A DNA stretch of 64,000 nt from Calliopum simillimum. Lineage: Eukaryota; Arthropoda; Insecta; Diptera; Lauxaniidae. The notes under the pieces were generated by a model. The model was not told the DNA's origin. It saw nothing but the letters and a program-made list of their open reading frames with translations, and ran no database searches. Position numbers and translations under genes: made by a program. Position 1 is the stretch's first letter. Every line of letters begins with the position of its first letter. Below, one piece after another: positions 37,020 to 52,000 of this stretch. The stretch lies in assembly GCA_951812925.1 (NCBI GenBank), contig OX638369.1:17017329-17081328 (forward strand), written 5' to 3'.

Positions 37020-40000
37020 GTGAGTGTCATGGAATTTTTCGATACACAATTATTATGCAATTTATATTTTCAACACCGGGGGTTGGATCTACTTAACATA
37101 GAAAATTCAATTTCTTTTACCAAATAAAGCCTCAACGTTTTAATAAGGGGCCTGCACAAGACACTGAATTGAAGTATTTGATTTAAAAAATTAAAATCTT
37201 CACAGAGCGCTGATTTCATTTTAATATTGTAGTACACTGAAGCATTTATTGGCCCTATGCTCCTCCTAGGAGTTAAAGGAGAATACATACATACATACAC
37301 TGAAGCATTTCATCAGTGTCAAAAAAAAATCTGATACTTACAAATACTTCAGTGTACTTTATTTTATGCAAACAAATACTTCACGTCAGTGTAAAATGTA
37401 CGAGTAGAAAAACTACAGTAAAATTTATGACAGGCTAACACTTGAAAGCTGCAACGCACTGGTAACCCAGGACTGTAGTAGCTTTTATACATTGTCGAGA
37501 GGGAAAGAGAGCATGCAAAAAAACTATTTCTGTCACCAATGTATGCGTAGCATTTTGTGTGCACTAGATAGTACCACAAATAAATAAAAGTTGGGTTTTC
37601 ACCGACCTTTTTGAAAATAATTTCTAAGGAAAAAACTTTTTTTAGACCTTTAAATAAATAGCTGTGTAGTTTTTTACTATAACTCCGCCATTTGACTTCC
37701 GATCATCAAGTATGGTATATCGTTGTAACTGCCTACATTTCATTCATACACATTTATAGCACGTAAAAAATCATAAAAATCAATCCCACAAAGTTTCCTT
37801 AACCCATATTAGCCCAGAGGGGTAGTTATCTACCCCTAATCTAAAATAGGGATTTCTGTGAAACTAAAACCTCTATAAATTATTTGTTGATACATATCTG
37901 ATCTTTAGAATCTTGGCTATCATTAATCTGCCACTATGACCTTGGGTTCAACACGCCCATATCGCCCCCTTACATTAACCAAAAGTATCCAAGAAGACCA
38001 TTTTTCAAAATAAAAACTAAAAATATTCTGATATGTTTCATGTCGACAAAAGATGGTAGTTTCAGCATGTGAAAAAAGTGCGCAATATGACCATGGACCA
38101 CGGAGTGGACTCCAATTAAATGCTCATGGATCCAATGGTCGTGACAAAGTATTAAAAAAAGCTAACCAGGAGCTTAACCAATGCAATATGGCAAGCACTG
38201 TTAAGCATGATGGGGTTCTATTGTTGTTTGGGTTTATATGGCGGCAAATGACGTGGAGAATTGATAATAATTGAAAATATAATAGACAAATACGGTTATA
38301 AAAATATTCTTGACAATAATTTAAAACAAAATGCGAAAAAATTAGGCACTGAGGGGTCATTTATCTTTCAGTAATAGTCAATATCTTGCTGAAAGACAAA
38401 TGACCTCAAACATTCGGCCTATATCAAGAAAGAATAGCTTCTTTATAATGTGCCAAACCAGCTGAAAACCCTACTTCAATCACGGGATCCAAGCCCTATT
38501 GAGCATTTGTGGCAGGATCTAAAGCAAACAAATACGAAATCGTCAGATAAGAAGACCTTAAACGTGTCCTAATGGAAGAGTCGAGCAAAATAACTCCCAA
38601 CAACAACATGAAACCTTGTCCGATCTATGCCGTCCCGGTCTAGTTCCATTTTGAACCCCAGGCTTATCTAACGAATTACTGAATTTAATATTAGAAGCGC
38701 TGAAAAAATAAGTTTCGTTAAATTCTTTTCATTCGAAGAACCCAACATGGCCACTTAGTCCCGTGGTCATAGACCACTGAAAGATAAATGGATTACAATG
38801 CAACAAAATAGTGTTTGAAACAATATAAATATTAATTTAGTGCGGTTTCTTTTTCCTAATTTATCCTTGAAAATAAGGAGTTTTCATACAAGGAACCTAA
38901 TATGGTGATCTATAGAAAAACCGTGTTTGAAATAATCAAAAAAAAATTCTTCTATCTTTAAAAGTCATTCCAGATAAACCCAACTCTTTTTGTTTGCGGT
39001 TGATACTATCAAGTGTATACTGCAATTAGTATTGTATTTCCAGTGAACTGAACTGAAGCAAAGCATATCCAAGTACTGTCAAGATATTGCACGCGACACT
39101 GAACTGAAGTATTTGATAAATAAAAAAGGCATACAAGACCATTAATTAATGGGTTTCTGTTTTTACTATCATAAATGTGAGTTAGTAAGGATTCTCAAAA
39201 TTCTGTTATTCGTCAAAAACTACTTAGTATGTGCAACACAAAATGGACGATGATCTATAGACCTAAATTTTTTAGAAGTTCTTTGAATTTAAAAAATTTT
39301 AGGTTCATTTAAAAAGCAGCTTAAATTTATTGATTTCAACCTTCAATACTTGAATGGAGGAGTACGCATAATTTTCAAATTTAAAGACAGTTATATGATT
39401 ATTACCAATACTGTATTTTTCATAATAATCCCTATAAGAAAAGCGGCACGAAAGCGTAACGCCAGCGAAGACTATAAGACATAAAAGACTTCGTGAACGT
39501 ATCGCTTTGACGATACGAATGCGAACCGTAAACGTAAATGTTAGAATAAGAACAGTAGAATTAAAAACGTAGTAATGTCTATGTATTGGTACTACGTCTG
39601 GAGCTCGCAAAACAGTAACGTTTACGTAGCATAAACGTGTTTCGCTTTTACTTCGCTAAAATCGGACCCCTTACGAACTGATTTAAATAAAAGATTGCAT
39701 TTTTAAGTTGATAATAATTTTTATTAAATGTTTATAATGTTTAACTATTTCATTTATCACTCAGTTTACTTTTATCAGATTTTTAAATATCCATTTCCTT
39801 TATGCATTCTGCTTTTTCCAAACGGTATTATGAATCTCCACCACTTTATAAATATACCCAGCTAATCATAGCTTGTTTTCAGTCAAGGAGTTCACTTTGT
39901 GTGAACCATAAGTTGATTTTCTTATGCTGATTCAACGGCATCAGAACCGTGGATGAGATTAAGTCCAACCTGGATGCAGTAATCTCCACGAATAGTGCTT

Positions 40001-43000
40001 GATTTTAAGTCAGGAGGGTTGGTCTCACCCAACATCACACGTCCTGTTTTCACGTTGGAGCCTTCCCAAATAATTTTAACTACAGGGCGCAAGTGAATTT
40101 AAATTCCTTCTCCTCGAAACGTTTGATAGTCTTACCGACAAATCCACCTTGTTTACACATTAAATGTATACATTTGTTAGTGAAATTACAGTTCGTAAGC
40201 GATACGCTTTGGGTACGCAGTTTACGAACCGTACGTTTTTCTTGGAGGAATATTATTGAAATATGAATATTATTTCATTTATATAAACTTAGCAATAAAC
40301 CATAAGCAGAATATGATATATATATGATTATATGACTTTTTCCATCAATTTAAAGTTTAAAATTCCGTCTCCTGAAAAATCTTTAAAAGTGAACGTATCA
40401 TATTTCTGAATTTCGTTCAAAATTTTGGATTTTTTCTAGATTTTTGAGGATTTTTTAAGTTTGTTGTTGGCAACAATTTTAAATATTCATACTTTACTAG
40501 GCTGGTGATGTCCTCCGTTTTCTTTGAAAGAGCATAACTTCTGCAAATGCTCTTCAAGAGTGTGTTTGCATCCAAGCCGATTTTTTTTGCTAAAGTACAC
40601 GACAGAGTCGTTATATAGATTAGTGATGAGCAAACCAAGACCAAGACCAAGACCATAGCAGTCTTGGTCTTGTTCTTGCACATTGAGTGTTGGTCTTGGT
40701 TTTGATATTGAGTCTTGGTCTTGGTTTTGATCTTGCTCATGAAGTCTTGGTCTCGGTCTTGGTCTTGAAAATATTTTCAGAGATCTTGAGTATTCAAATC
40801 CATATTTTTCCAAAGCAGTTGATTTTATCTTCAAAACGGGCGATAACCAACTTTTAACTATAAATTAGCAAGACTGAAAAGCAGTCTTGGTCTTGACAAT
40901 TATCGTGAGCTAGACCAAGACCATGGATGGTGGAGCAAAAGAGGATATCAACTCAAGAATAGCAAAAGCAAAAGGCGCGTTTGCTCAACTGAACAAAATA
41001 TGGTCGTCATCCGTTATATCCACCAAAACGAGAGTGCGCATTTTTGATTCGAATGTGAAATCGGTTTTGTTATATGGGTGCGAAACATGGCTTGTTACTG
41101 AACAACTAACAAACAAGCTGCAAGTATTCGTCAACAATTGCTTAAGGCGAATACTAAAGGTTTGGTGGCCTCGCACTATATCAAATGCCGAGCTACATCA
41201 AAAATGCAAACAGAAGGCTATAGCAAACGAGATCAAGCTGCGCAAATGGGGATGGATTGGTCACACTCTCCGGAAACCACACAGCGAAGTTTGTCGCCAG
41301 GCCCTTGAGTGGAATCCACAAGGCAGTAGAGGACGTGGTAGACCCAAAACCAACTGGAAAAGGTCGTTGGAAAAGGAAATCCAAGAATCGGGAAAATCGT
41401 GGCAAGAGATCAAAGTCATCGCAAGAGATCGTGACAAATGGAGAGATTTCATATTGGCCCTATGCTCCTCCTAGGAGTTAAAGGAGAATACATACATACA
41501 TAGACCAAGACCAAACCATAGCAGTCTTGGTCTTGGTATTGCAAAAATATTAGAATCTTGGTCTTGGTCTTGGTCTCGCAAAATTAGCAAGACCAAGACT
41601 AATTTTGCTCATCACTAATGTGGACATCTTATGCTCCGAGAGGAGATAAAGATCATGCAAGACTTTGCAGATCATAGTCTTCAAAACTATACTCTCAGTT
41701 GGTTGATGATCTGTCAGCCTAAGTCTGCAGTGTTACAAAATCGGTGAAAATATTTTATATTGAATATTTTTGTATGTCCCATTTTGAAATGTTCTTCCTC
41801 CATGAGCATGTTCCTCTAGCCTCATGCAGCGAAACCTCAAAGCAAAGATTCGGTTTCCTTCATCCATAAGTCCTTAGAATATGTAAAGAAACTTTTGACT
41901 GAAAAACTTTTTGAGTCAAATGAGGAGAACACTGCAATCGCATTTAGCATATCAGCATATTAAAAGATGGATTTCATAAACTTATTCTCGTTTAGAAAAA
42001 AGGGGCATGAGAAAAATAAATATTTTTCAAACAAAAAAAAAAAAAACGATTTTCGCTAATCCAATTTGTATTTTTAAAGAAACCCATTTTACACACATTA
42101 GCCATTCATAAGAAACTTTACAATGCCCTGAGGCATTAATTCAATATCTTTCGACAGCTGCCCAATCGACGACGACTAAAAAAGCCACCACCACATGGCA
42201 CCAACAAAGTCACACTTTTGCTGTCAAATAAGGCAGCTTTTTAATAGAAATAAATAATTAATATCTAAAACTAATTGGTAGTGTGAAGATTTATTAAAAT
42301 AAACAATTTATCTTAATTAAGCATTGAGTCAAAAGGAAGCCTAAAGTTAAGCCATGTTAACGCATTTAAATTGTGTGAAGATCTTCGCGCGGTGTGGACT
42401 TTTTTTTCTCACTTTACATTATCTTTTTTTTTCATTTTGTTTTTTTTTTTTTTTTTTGTGTTAATTTCAATAATTAATTTACATAATAATATGGATAAGA
42501 TTTAGACTGTTGCTGTGATTTGTTATGCGCAGTGGTAACAAACAACCTATGCTGGTGGAGTTCAATAGATTCTTCTTTTGAATGGATAATTATAATTCTT
42601 ACGAATGAACAAGACAACTTGGAATTAATTTGGAGGCAACTACTTTAAATTGATGTATTGTTGTAGAACATCAAAATATTTTAATTTTTCTTTCTAAACT
42701 CAATATGCGTATAGAATTAAAACGTTTGTTTTTTCAAAACAAAATGGTATAAGTCAATTTGAGCATTGCCATCAGAATTAGCTGGAATGCATCCGCGTAC
42801 TGCTGTCAATTTATTTTTTAATTAATATGATTCAATTAAATAAATTGAATTTTTTCTAAAAGACTTAAGCAACGAACTTAGAGGATTGATTTATTTCAAA
42901 ATGTAATTCAGAAACATTTTCAAAAAAAAAAAAATCATCTTATAGGAAAAAGTTAATAAATCCCCCCAAAAAATCAAAAAAAAGTCCAAAAATTCTTTAA

Positions 43001-46000
43001 AAAAATAACTCGAAAAATATTTCCAAAAAAAAATGTATACATGTAATTCAAGTTGAGGCTTACTCTACTCACAGTCAATTTTTCTTATTTCTCTGCAGTA
43101 AAAATATGAGACACTCTACAAAAAATACTAGTACTAGCCCGAAACTAGTGAAAACAGGATGCAGTGGGGGCCAGTTTGATGTCAGTTTGTAGTTTGCAGG
43201 GACAAATAAATTTGAATCGTAATGAAAACAAAAAACAATTTTTTGTTTTTGCTTTTGCTTTTGAAATAATCAGGCTGCTCCGTAATCTGTGTGGTTTCAA
43301 TTACTTTTCATTTAGGAGGCTTTATCATGAAAATGTTGAGTCAAACGATAAAAAATATAAGTACCTTTTTTATGGGGAATTACAGGTTTTACAAAAAAAC
43401 ATTGATTGGCATTAACGAAAAAGTATCCGTTAAGGAAATACTTATTATCAAAAAACCGCAAAAAGTAGAAAAACTCGACTTTATCGAATATTTCCGAAAC
43501 AGTTACTTTTTCGTAGATACTAATGAATATTATTTGTCGAACCTGTAATTCTTCACAAAAAAGATTCTTATACTTTTTATCGTGTGACTCACCATTTTCA
43601 TCAAAAAGCCTCATAAGTGAAAAGTAATTAAGAACACGCGGATTACGGAACAGGCCTGAATATGTGTATTATGTCACTTGAATTGTATGGCAAATAAATT
43701 GTGGGAAAAAAGAAATTAATGATTTCATTTAACTCTATATTATTTATTTTAAGAAAATGTAAGCACAAATCAAAAAAAAAAAATATTACTATAGGTTGAC
43801 TACACACGACACCACTGGTGGAAGGCTAGTTTTCACACCACAACTAGCCCCGGAATGGTGTAAGCGTAATGCAGATGGGGACAATTGAAATTTCGTAAGA
43901 CATCAATACACAAAAAAGAACAGTTGCTTGTATGCAAAAGGGATTGAAGTCGGACTAGTACTGGTTGGTACTCTCTCAGATTTCGTTTAGAGACTTTTTT
44001 GAGGAAAGATTATATGTATATAGATAAGTTTTGTAGCCCTTATCCTTGTAAACTTCTCTAGGAAACCCCAATTTACTAAGCAGTTCAGTAAGTTAAGGAG
44101 TGAACTTCCAAACTAAAGTTACAAAGTTGAATTTTTCCACAGTCGTTTCAAGATATTTGAGGTCAAACGTAAAGAAAATCAGTGTTTGGTTGAGAACTCG
44201 CTAGCCATTAGATTTACTGGAAAATTTTGACCAAAAGTTTTGTAGCCTTAATTTAGTTCAAAAAATGTTTGTTTAAAAGAAACGCCAATTTAAAAAATTA
44301 TAAGACCTAGGTGCGGATTCACATCCATTAGTTAACCAATTAGTTAACTGAAGTAGTGATAAGAGTTTAACTAATACTAAAATCGCCCAGTGGTCAAAAT
44401 TCGACCACAAATGTACTAAATAATTTTGGTACTTTTTGGACACTTTTAGTGCTTTTTTTGCTATTTGGTACGAAACAGAAAAGCTCATTTATCGAGCAAA
44501 ATGTAAACAAAACAAAAAATATGAAGTCAGTGACATGCTTTTTGTCTTTCTTTTTGTGCTTTATTCTTTTTTCAGCTCTGTGACCGTGTATTTTGTTGTA
44601 TGTAGTTAATATTGAAAAATTTGTATTTAATTTTACCAGGCTTAAGTGCAAAATATTAACACAATTTTAACTTTGTGCACATCAACACACAAATAACTTT
44701 CCAATGGTGTATAGTTTAAAGTCGTACTCCATTTCTAACTTAGTAAAAAAAGATGGACAAGTTTTTTCTTGTGGATTAATATATAGATTTCCTGTTCACA
44801 ATGCTTCGGTTAGCTTATACATACAATGTATAAGACAAAAATATCAGCTGTTGGTTAACTAATGGTTAACCAATGAAATTTGGGAACTTAACAAATGCTT
44901 AACCTAAGACTGAAAATATAATATTGTTGGTTAAGCCCTTGCCATTAGTTAACTATTGACTATGAATAAGTTTGAATTTCTTAAATTGTGATAACTCTCG
45001 AACAATCAGTCGCAGTAGAACGGACTTCTTTTGTATCGAAACACATTATCTACAAAAAGCATTCATATATGACAGAATCTTTGTGTATACGAATACGGAT
45101 AACCCTTTGACACTTGGTGCGTTAGCTTCGAAAAGGCAGACAGTAGAGTGGCAATGAGGTCGAGTCATTGAGCGGTGAATTAATTGGAAATTTGTTGATT
45201 ATTTTGGCGTTACAATGACACACTTTGACCTGAAATCCACGTCACAAATGTTCATTGGATTGGAAAAATTCTTATAACTTGGCTTAATAATGAGAATTTT
45301 CGTTTAAAATGTGCATTATTTGATCAGATTTCAAACGCCGTAATACCTTAAAGGTAGTCATATGTGTCCTGGAATTATATTGAAATGTTGAGAAAGAATA
45401 GCGTTTTTCAGAATATGTTATATTGAAATCTTTTACTTTTTATCAGAATTTTTCAAATTGCAACCTTGAACCTTGATATAATGAGATAGACCTTATGGCA
45501 TTTGAAACCTAATCGAGTTCTGTAGATTCTGCAAAACAAATTTCACAATTGCCCCTCTGAAACCGAAGTTGCAAGGATCTTTTTTCTAGCTCGAAAATAC
45601 AATAATCCTTACATTTTGAGAAATGGCATAAAGTCCAAAAAACCGGTTTCGAGCAAAATAATAAAAAATACGTCTCTAATCAAATGGATTAAAGCGCCAT
45701 GCCAAAAAGTTTCAGCGTGACCATTGTTGGTCGACTCGAAAGTAAGTTCGTATTACGTGAAATCGGTCATATGTATACGAAAACCGCCAAAACAATCCGT
45801 TTTTATTTGACGCTACTAAGTGCTCTATATAAAGCAAAACACGCCAAGCGTACCAGCTGAAAATTTTTTTGTCTCCGATTTCGTTCAAATTTGGCAACAT
45901 GGTAGATCCGGTGTGCAAGAACAATAATCTGGGAGGATTTGGTTCTAGTATCATTTGTTGTTAACTTGAAGTTGGTGTTTTTAGTCATTTTCATGAAAAG

Positions 46001-49000
46001 GGTGAGTTTTCAAAAATTTATAGCGTACACCAAAGTTTGTAAATTGATAAATGTTAGTAACTGGTCCGATTCATTTTTAAGTGTTCTTTTTATAAAAAAA
46101 TATTTTTTAAACTCAAAATTACTTTTGATTTTTATTAAAAAAAAAAACCCTTAATTTTTTTTAAAGTACTTTAAATTAAAGCATCATAAATAATCTTTAA
46201 AATGATGTATAACTCAAGATGGGATTCGGTCGCTAGATGAGAGTTTATTGCTTTTGAAAACCTGCGGCAGGCAAAACTCTTTGTATACTCAAGAGGAAGG
46301 CACCTTACGAAAAAAGTGTACTAGGCATAAAATGCTTAGAATCTTTCAAGAAATACGTGTGAATTATTTTAAGCTTTTTTTTGTATGAAAAATTATTCAA
46401 AGAAAACAAAATTTTTTTTTTTAACTTTCGCTTGGCGTGTTTTGCTTCATATACATATTAAAATTTTCTGTCCACTCAAAAAAAGCGGATTTAGCTGCTT
46501 CTTCCTTTACAGTCTTCAAAGTATGCTCTAACCAAATTGTAGCTACCATTAATTTATCATAACTAATCCGTTTAATTCTTCATATCAACAATTTTTCTAT
46601 ATAAAATTAATTAGATATTTTAGCAACGAATTTAAAATCCTACTTTAACTGCTATGGCTAGTGTTGGGGCTAACATTTGTAATCGCGTATGTTTAGATCA
46701 AACAGATTTTTTTTTTTTTTTTTTCATCTCTCTGAATCTGTTTTTCTTTTTTTTATGAATTAAAATGTGCCACATTCTCGCATACGTTTTTGTGTAAATT
46801 CATTGATAAACTTATGGTATTTGTTGGTTGTTTCGATTTTTTATCCAAACAGGTTTTCATTCTGAGGTATGGTTTGTTTTTTCGCGCACAAGTGCTGCTG
46901 TTTAGTTGTGAAAAAAAAAAAATCCAAACTTTAGGAAGCTGTTTTTTGAACATTGATTGCTATTGTTAAGATATTTGTTAAGACCAATGTGTATCTTTAT
47001 GTGGGCTTCTTTTTCTTTGTGAATTGCTTGAATGGTTAATTTGTCATAATTATAGAAGTTGTTTTGTATTACTAATGGAATTAACGAGAAATAGAATTTT
47101 TTAGATGAATTGTTGAAAAATCTTTAGAATTTTCAAGTGGGACATCATCATTCAAGTACACCATGCATAGCAGCAGACTTAAGCTTTTGCAAAAAGTCCA
47201 AGAGAGTCTTGAATCATTGTGGGCTGAAAGTTTTGAAAACTAAGCTTAAATGAGAAGTTTCTTAGCAAAACGATATAATTTTATATATTTTTTTACGAAT
47301 TTTCGTTACAATATATAACAAAGTACAAGTAATTTTTGGACTTCCTTTGGATATGCATTAAGACGTTTGAAATCAAAAAAAAAATCTGTTTTCACTAAAG
47401 TAAACTGCGAGTTTGTTTGGAAATTTTATATATTTTGAAATATTCTTCCGAAAGAAAATGTGTGTACTAACTTTTCAAAGATTCGCGTATATTTATCAAA
47501 GCATGCGATTATATTTATTGACATCATAAACTTTGTATAGGAACATTTTTCGAACCAAGCCAATGGACTTATCAGTTGTCATTATAGAGTAATGAATACA
47601 ACACATAACGGTGTAAATAATCTTTGATGATTTTGAAATCCCAAGAGTTTTTAAAAGTGTTTTGAGTATATTTTGGTGTCCTAAACATGAATATATATAG
47701 CATATATGCCATAGGTTTTTTCGCGTCAGATCAAATTTTCTGTAAAAGCGACTAAGAAGCCGATGATATTGCTTTTAATGAGGATATTCCTTAAAACGTG
47801 TTATTGCCTCAAAACCTCGTTAACTCGTAATAATTGTCAAAGTCAATACGAACTTTGACATTTTTACGAGCTTATGGGGTTTTAGAGGCTTTTACTCGTT
47901 TTAAGGAATACCCTACATGTAAAATCAGCTAAAAATAGAAAAATTGCTTCAATGTTTAAGATCGTGGGCTTCTTAAAAAGGTATAACAAAAAAAATGTTG
48001 GTTAAGTATTAAAAAAAAATAATATTTCTCCAGATGGTGCTTAAAAAACCATTCAACCCATTGAGGCTAAAGCCTAGACCTTTGTAAATATCGAAAAACT
48101 AACTTCGAATTCAGTTTTCTTGTGCATAAATGAAGAAAAAAATATTACACAGTGCAACCCAAAAAATCTAAACAGGTTTTTTTTTTTTTTTTGTTCCTGA
48201 GAGCACATGATTTTACTAGTAACACCCATTTGGTTTTTAAAGCAAGAAAACACTAAAAAAACTAATATGGAAACTATTTTTCTAAAATTATGTCTCAAAA
48301 ACAGATGCCCCTGTATATCTATTTTGTTTAGTTTCATAAAATTGTTGCATCTAAATTATTGGTAAAGATCCAAAAGTATTGGAACACATCTTAAAAATCG
48401 ATTGCAGTCCAAAAGTGTTGAAAAACATTTAAGAAACTTGAAGTTCAAATGTATCATAGAATATTTAAATACATTGAAGAAATCTGTAAAGGTTCAAAAG
48501 TATCGAGAAATAGTGAAATACATCGAAAATAATTGGTAAAAGTCCAAATGTATCGAAAAACTTCTAAAATATCTTAAAAACTCCAAAGTTATCGAAAAAC
48601 ATCTAAAATATCAGTAAAAGTCCAAGAGTATCGAAACATGTATACATCGAAAAAATGGGTAAAATTCGTATGCATCAAAATATATCGGTAAAGTTCCGAA
48701 AGTATAGAAAAATATTTTAATATGTCGAAAAAGTCGTCAAAAGTTCAAAAGTATCGAAAATATCTACATAATATTGAAAATATTGATACTCATTGAAGAA
48801 ATCGGTAATACTCCAAAAGTATCGAAAAAAAATTTAATACATTGAAAAAATTGTTAAAAGTCCAGAAGTATCGAAAAACATCTTAAACATAGATAAAAGC
48901 CCAAAAACATTGAAAAACAATGAAATACATCGAATAAATCGGTAAAAGTTCAGAAATATCAAAAAACATCCAAAATATCGGTAAAATTTCAAAAGTATCG

Positions 49001-52000
49001 AAAAATATCGAAATACATTTCGAAAGTCCGAGGAACCTATTGATTAAAACTTGTTGAAAGCAGCCGTAGATGTTTTCCCTCTAGCTATTCTTCATTTTGA
49101 CTATTAAGAATATGGGTGACCTTCGGGAACCTTTGTGTTTCCCAAAAAACTAACAATAAAGCTTTTTTGATGGTCCGACGTATGTAGATGTTTTTCCTCA
49201 AGTATATATATAAGGCTTGTAAATAATCTGCTGTCGATGGGTTTCCTCTAGTGTACCTTGATATTTTTCGTTTTAGCTCTGAAGCCTTTGGATTAGCTTC
49301 GGAAACCTTCTGAAAAAACTATCAATTAAGGCTTTTTGATAGTCCGCCTTAGATGTATTTCCTCAAGTATACCTAAATATTTTTCGGGTGAACTTCGGGA
49401 ACCTTCAAGTTTCCCAGAAAACTATCAGTTAGCACTAGTTGATAGTCTGGCATAGATATTTTTCCTTCAATATTGCCAGATATTATTCGTTTTAACTATG
49501 AAGCCTTGAGGTGACCTTCGGAAACTATCTGGTTTCCCAGAAAACTAACAATTAAGGCTTGTTGATAGCCCACTGTAGATGTTTTTCCTCATGTATACCT
49601 AGATGTTCTTAGTTTTGACAATCGAGCGTTAGAGTGACATTCGAGAACCTACAGTTTTCCCAGAAAACTATCAGTGAAGGATAGTTGATAGTTTTTTTTT
49701 CAACTAAATAATACGCTATTTGATTTATTGCTATTTTGCCATTTGACTTACGATCATCAAGAATGGTAAAGGGTTGTAAATGTCTCGATGTGAGCAATAT
49801 TTCATGTATTGAAGTAATTTATCTCAAATGTTTTTTTCAACTGCCAATTTCGGCAGTAGAAAAAAAAACACTCAATACTTCAAACGATTTTAAGGCGGTT
49901 CAAAATTCACCGCAGATATATGGTTCTCAGGTGTTTTGAACTTAGAATTTGACGTAGAATCTAAAACTGAATGTTATAAGGTCATAAAATAAATTGATCC
50001 GCTCTATTATATATAGTTTTATCTTTGTTCAAATATTAAACTAAAATATTAAAGATCGTCTATTCATTGTGATCTATGCAAGTGGAGTCATGCACATTAT
50101 CATTTAAAGGTTACAACGCTTGTAAATTGTGATAATTAATGTAAAGAGCAAATAGTTTCATGGTTATTTACATACATATATCGGAACGAACGAATGTAAA
50201 GAACATCGGAACGAATTATTCGTCAAATTATGGATAGTTTTCACACCACATCTATGGAAGTGATGTGTTTACACTTAATATGGAGAAGTACGAGTAAGTA
50301 CAACAAAAAACTATAACGATGCCGTTATCAATAATTTAACTGTGAACCCGAATCGCACAATTCGTTAAAGTTGATTTGGACCTTAACAAAAATATATATA
50401 ACTCAAAATAGTTACATTATAAGGGCATGTCTCAACCCGAAGAGAAAAACATGTGACTACCAGTTCAAAGTGACAAGTCTCGTTAAATGGCCGCATTTAG
50501 AAGGTATTAATATAAACAAACGGCAGTTCATAATTTCCGAACAAGGGGAATTTTAATATTGTAGAAGTTTTTTAGAACAGTTTTCAAATATATACTTTAT
50601 GTATATGCTCAATGTATAAAACAACAAAATCGCCCACCTGGTCGCGTGATTTTCATTTTCAACATTTTCATTTACGAGATGTAGAAACCTGATGCTGAAA
50701 TTCATTGCACCCATTTTTAACTGAATAGTTTGGCATGATTGCTACTGCTGCTGCATATGTACAAAATACTTTAACTCTCATGTAGAGTCGGTAGCACGAG
50801 TATGGATCAATGAATCTCAAAAACAAAAAATATCATCACAATGAGGAGCTAGCTGGACGAGAACGTGTGCTCTCCTCCTTTCTATTTTTTTTTCATAAGT
50901 AAAATCACACATGAATATATTTTTCAAAAGATAAGTAAGTATTTATGTACATATGTGTACGTATTTGTTTTCGTTTAACGACTTAAGGTTACTCCTTGAA
51001 AGCTAGCTAATGCTGATGATGATGGTGCAACATGTTGAAACTTCTGAAATAACTCGTGCTGCACTACGCTAACATTCGGTTCGTGTCTTTGTTGACGTAG
51101 TTTCTTGATTTATCGTGATCTCTTTGTTTTCTATATGGTTTATTATTGCAAATTGCATAAACATTTTTCCAGTTGCTACCACTACTGTTCAGTGTGGGAC
51201 GGTTTTGTTTTTTTTTTTTTTTTTTGATTTTTGTGAGATTTTTGGATTATAAAATTTTGTTGCTGATGTAACACTTAAAATGGTGCTAAAGAGTCAAGTG
51301 GTTATGGGAAGAAGTAATATATGAAAGTGGATGTGTTTGAGATACCATAGTGAAAAATGAAATTTAACCAAGCAAAATTCTGAAGAGTCAGGTTACTGAT
51401 TGCCATACCCGCCGCACCCCTCACGTTCGTTTCGTTCACACAGGAAGCTTAACAAACATAAATTATCTTTTTTGATTAAGAAGATCCCAAAGTATGTTGC
51501 AGAAAATCCTTATATTTTTATTCCTGGAACTAGTGTTATTACACCGTTCGACACAATTTTGTAAAAATGCAAATAACCAATATGTTTTGAAAATATAGCT
51601 AAAACTAAATTATATAGAGTGTCCGACCGATTAATCGGCTTCGGTTTCGGCTACGGCCACCTTCGGCCAAAAAAACGCATTCGGCCAAAATAAGCCGGAC
51701 CGAAAAATCAAGGAGTTCATAATTTATTATTTTATGTCAGTAACATATTTCATTACAAAAATATAGAGCCCTTGCAGAACAAAGTCGGATGATAAATGGC
51801 CGCTCTATTTTAGAGAGGTGGCGCCTTCGTGAAATATCGGATATAAAAGGTAGAGGAAATTTGTTTTTTGGTCTTCCAATAGTAGGTATGAACTTTTGTT
51901 CTAGTCAAACCGTGAGAAATTGTGCCTTCGAGAGAGATCGGGTTCTAAAGGTCAAGAAAATACCTTTAAATAGGATATAAATTGTACGAAAATAACTCAC

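Noticed and set aside
43164..43614. Three overlapping frames of about 85-100 codons
   Set aside because: They are the two arms of the 43271-43659 palindrome.
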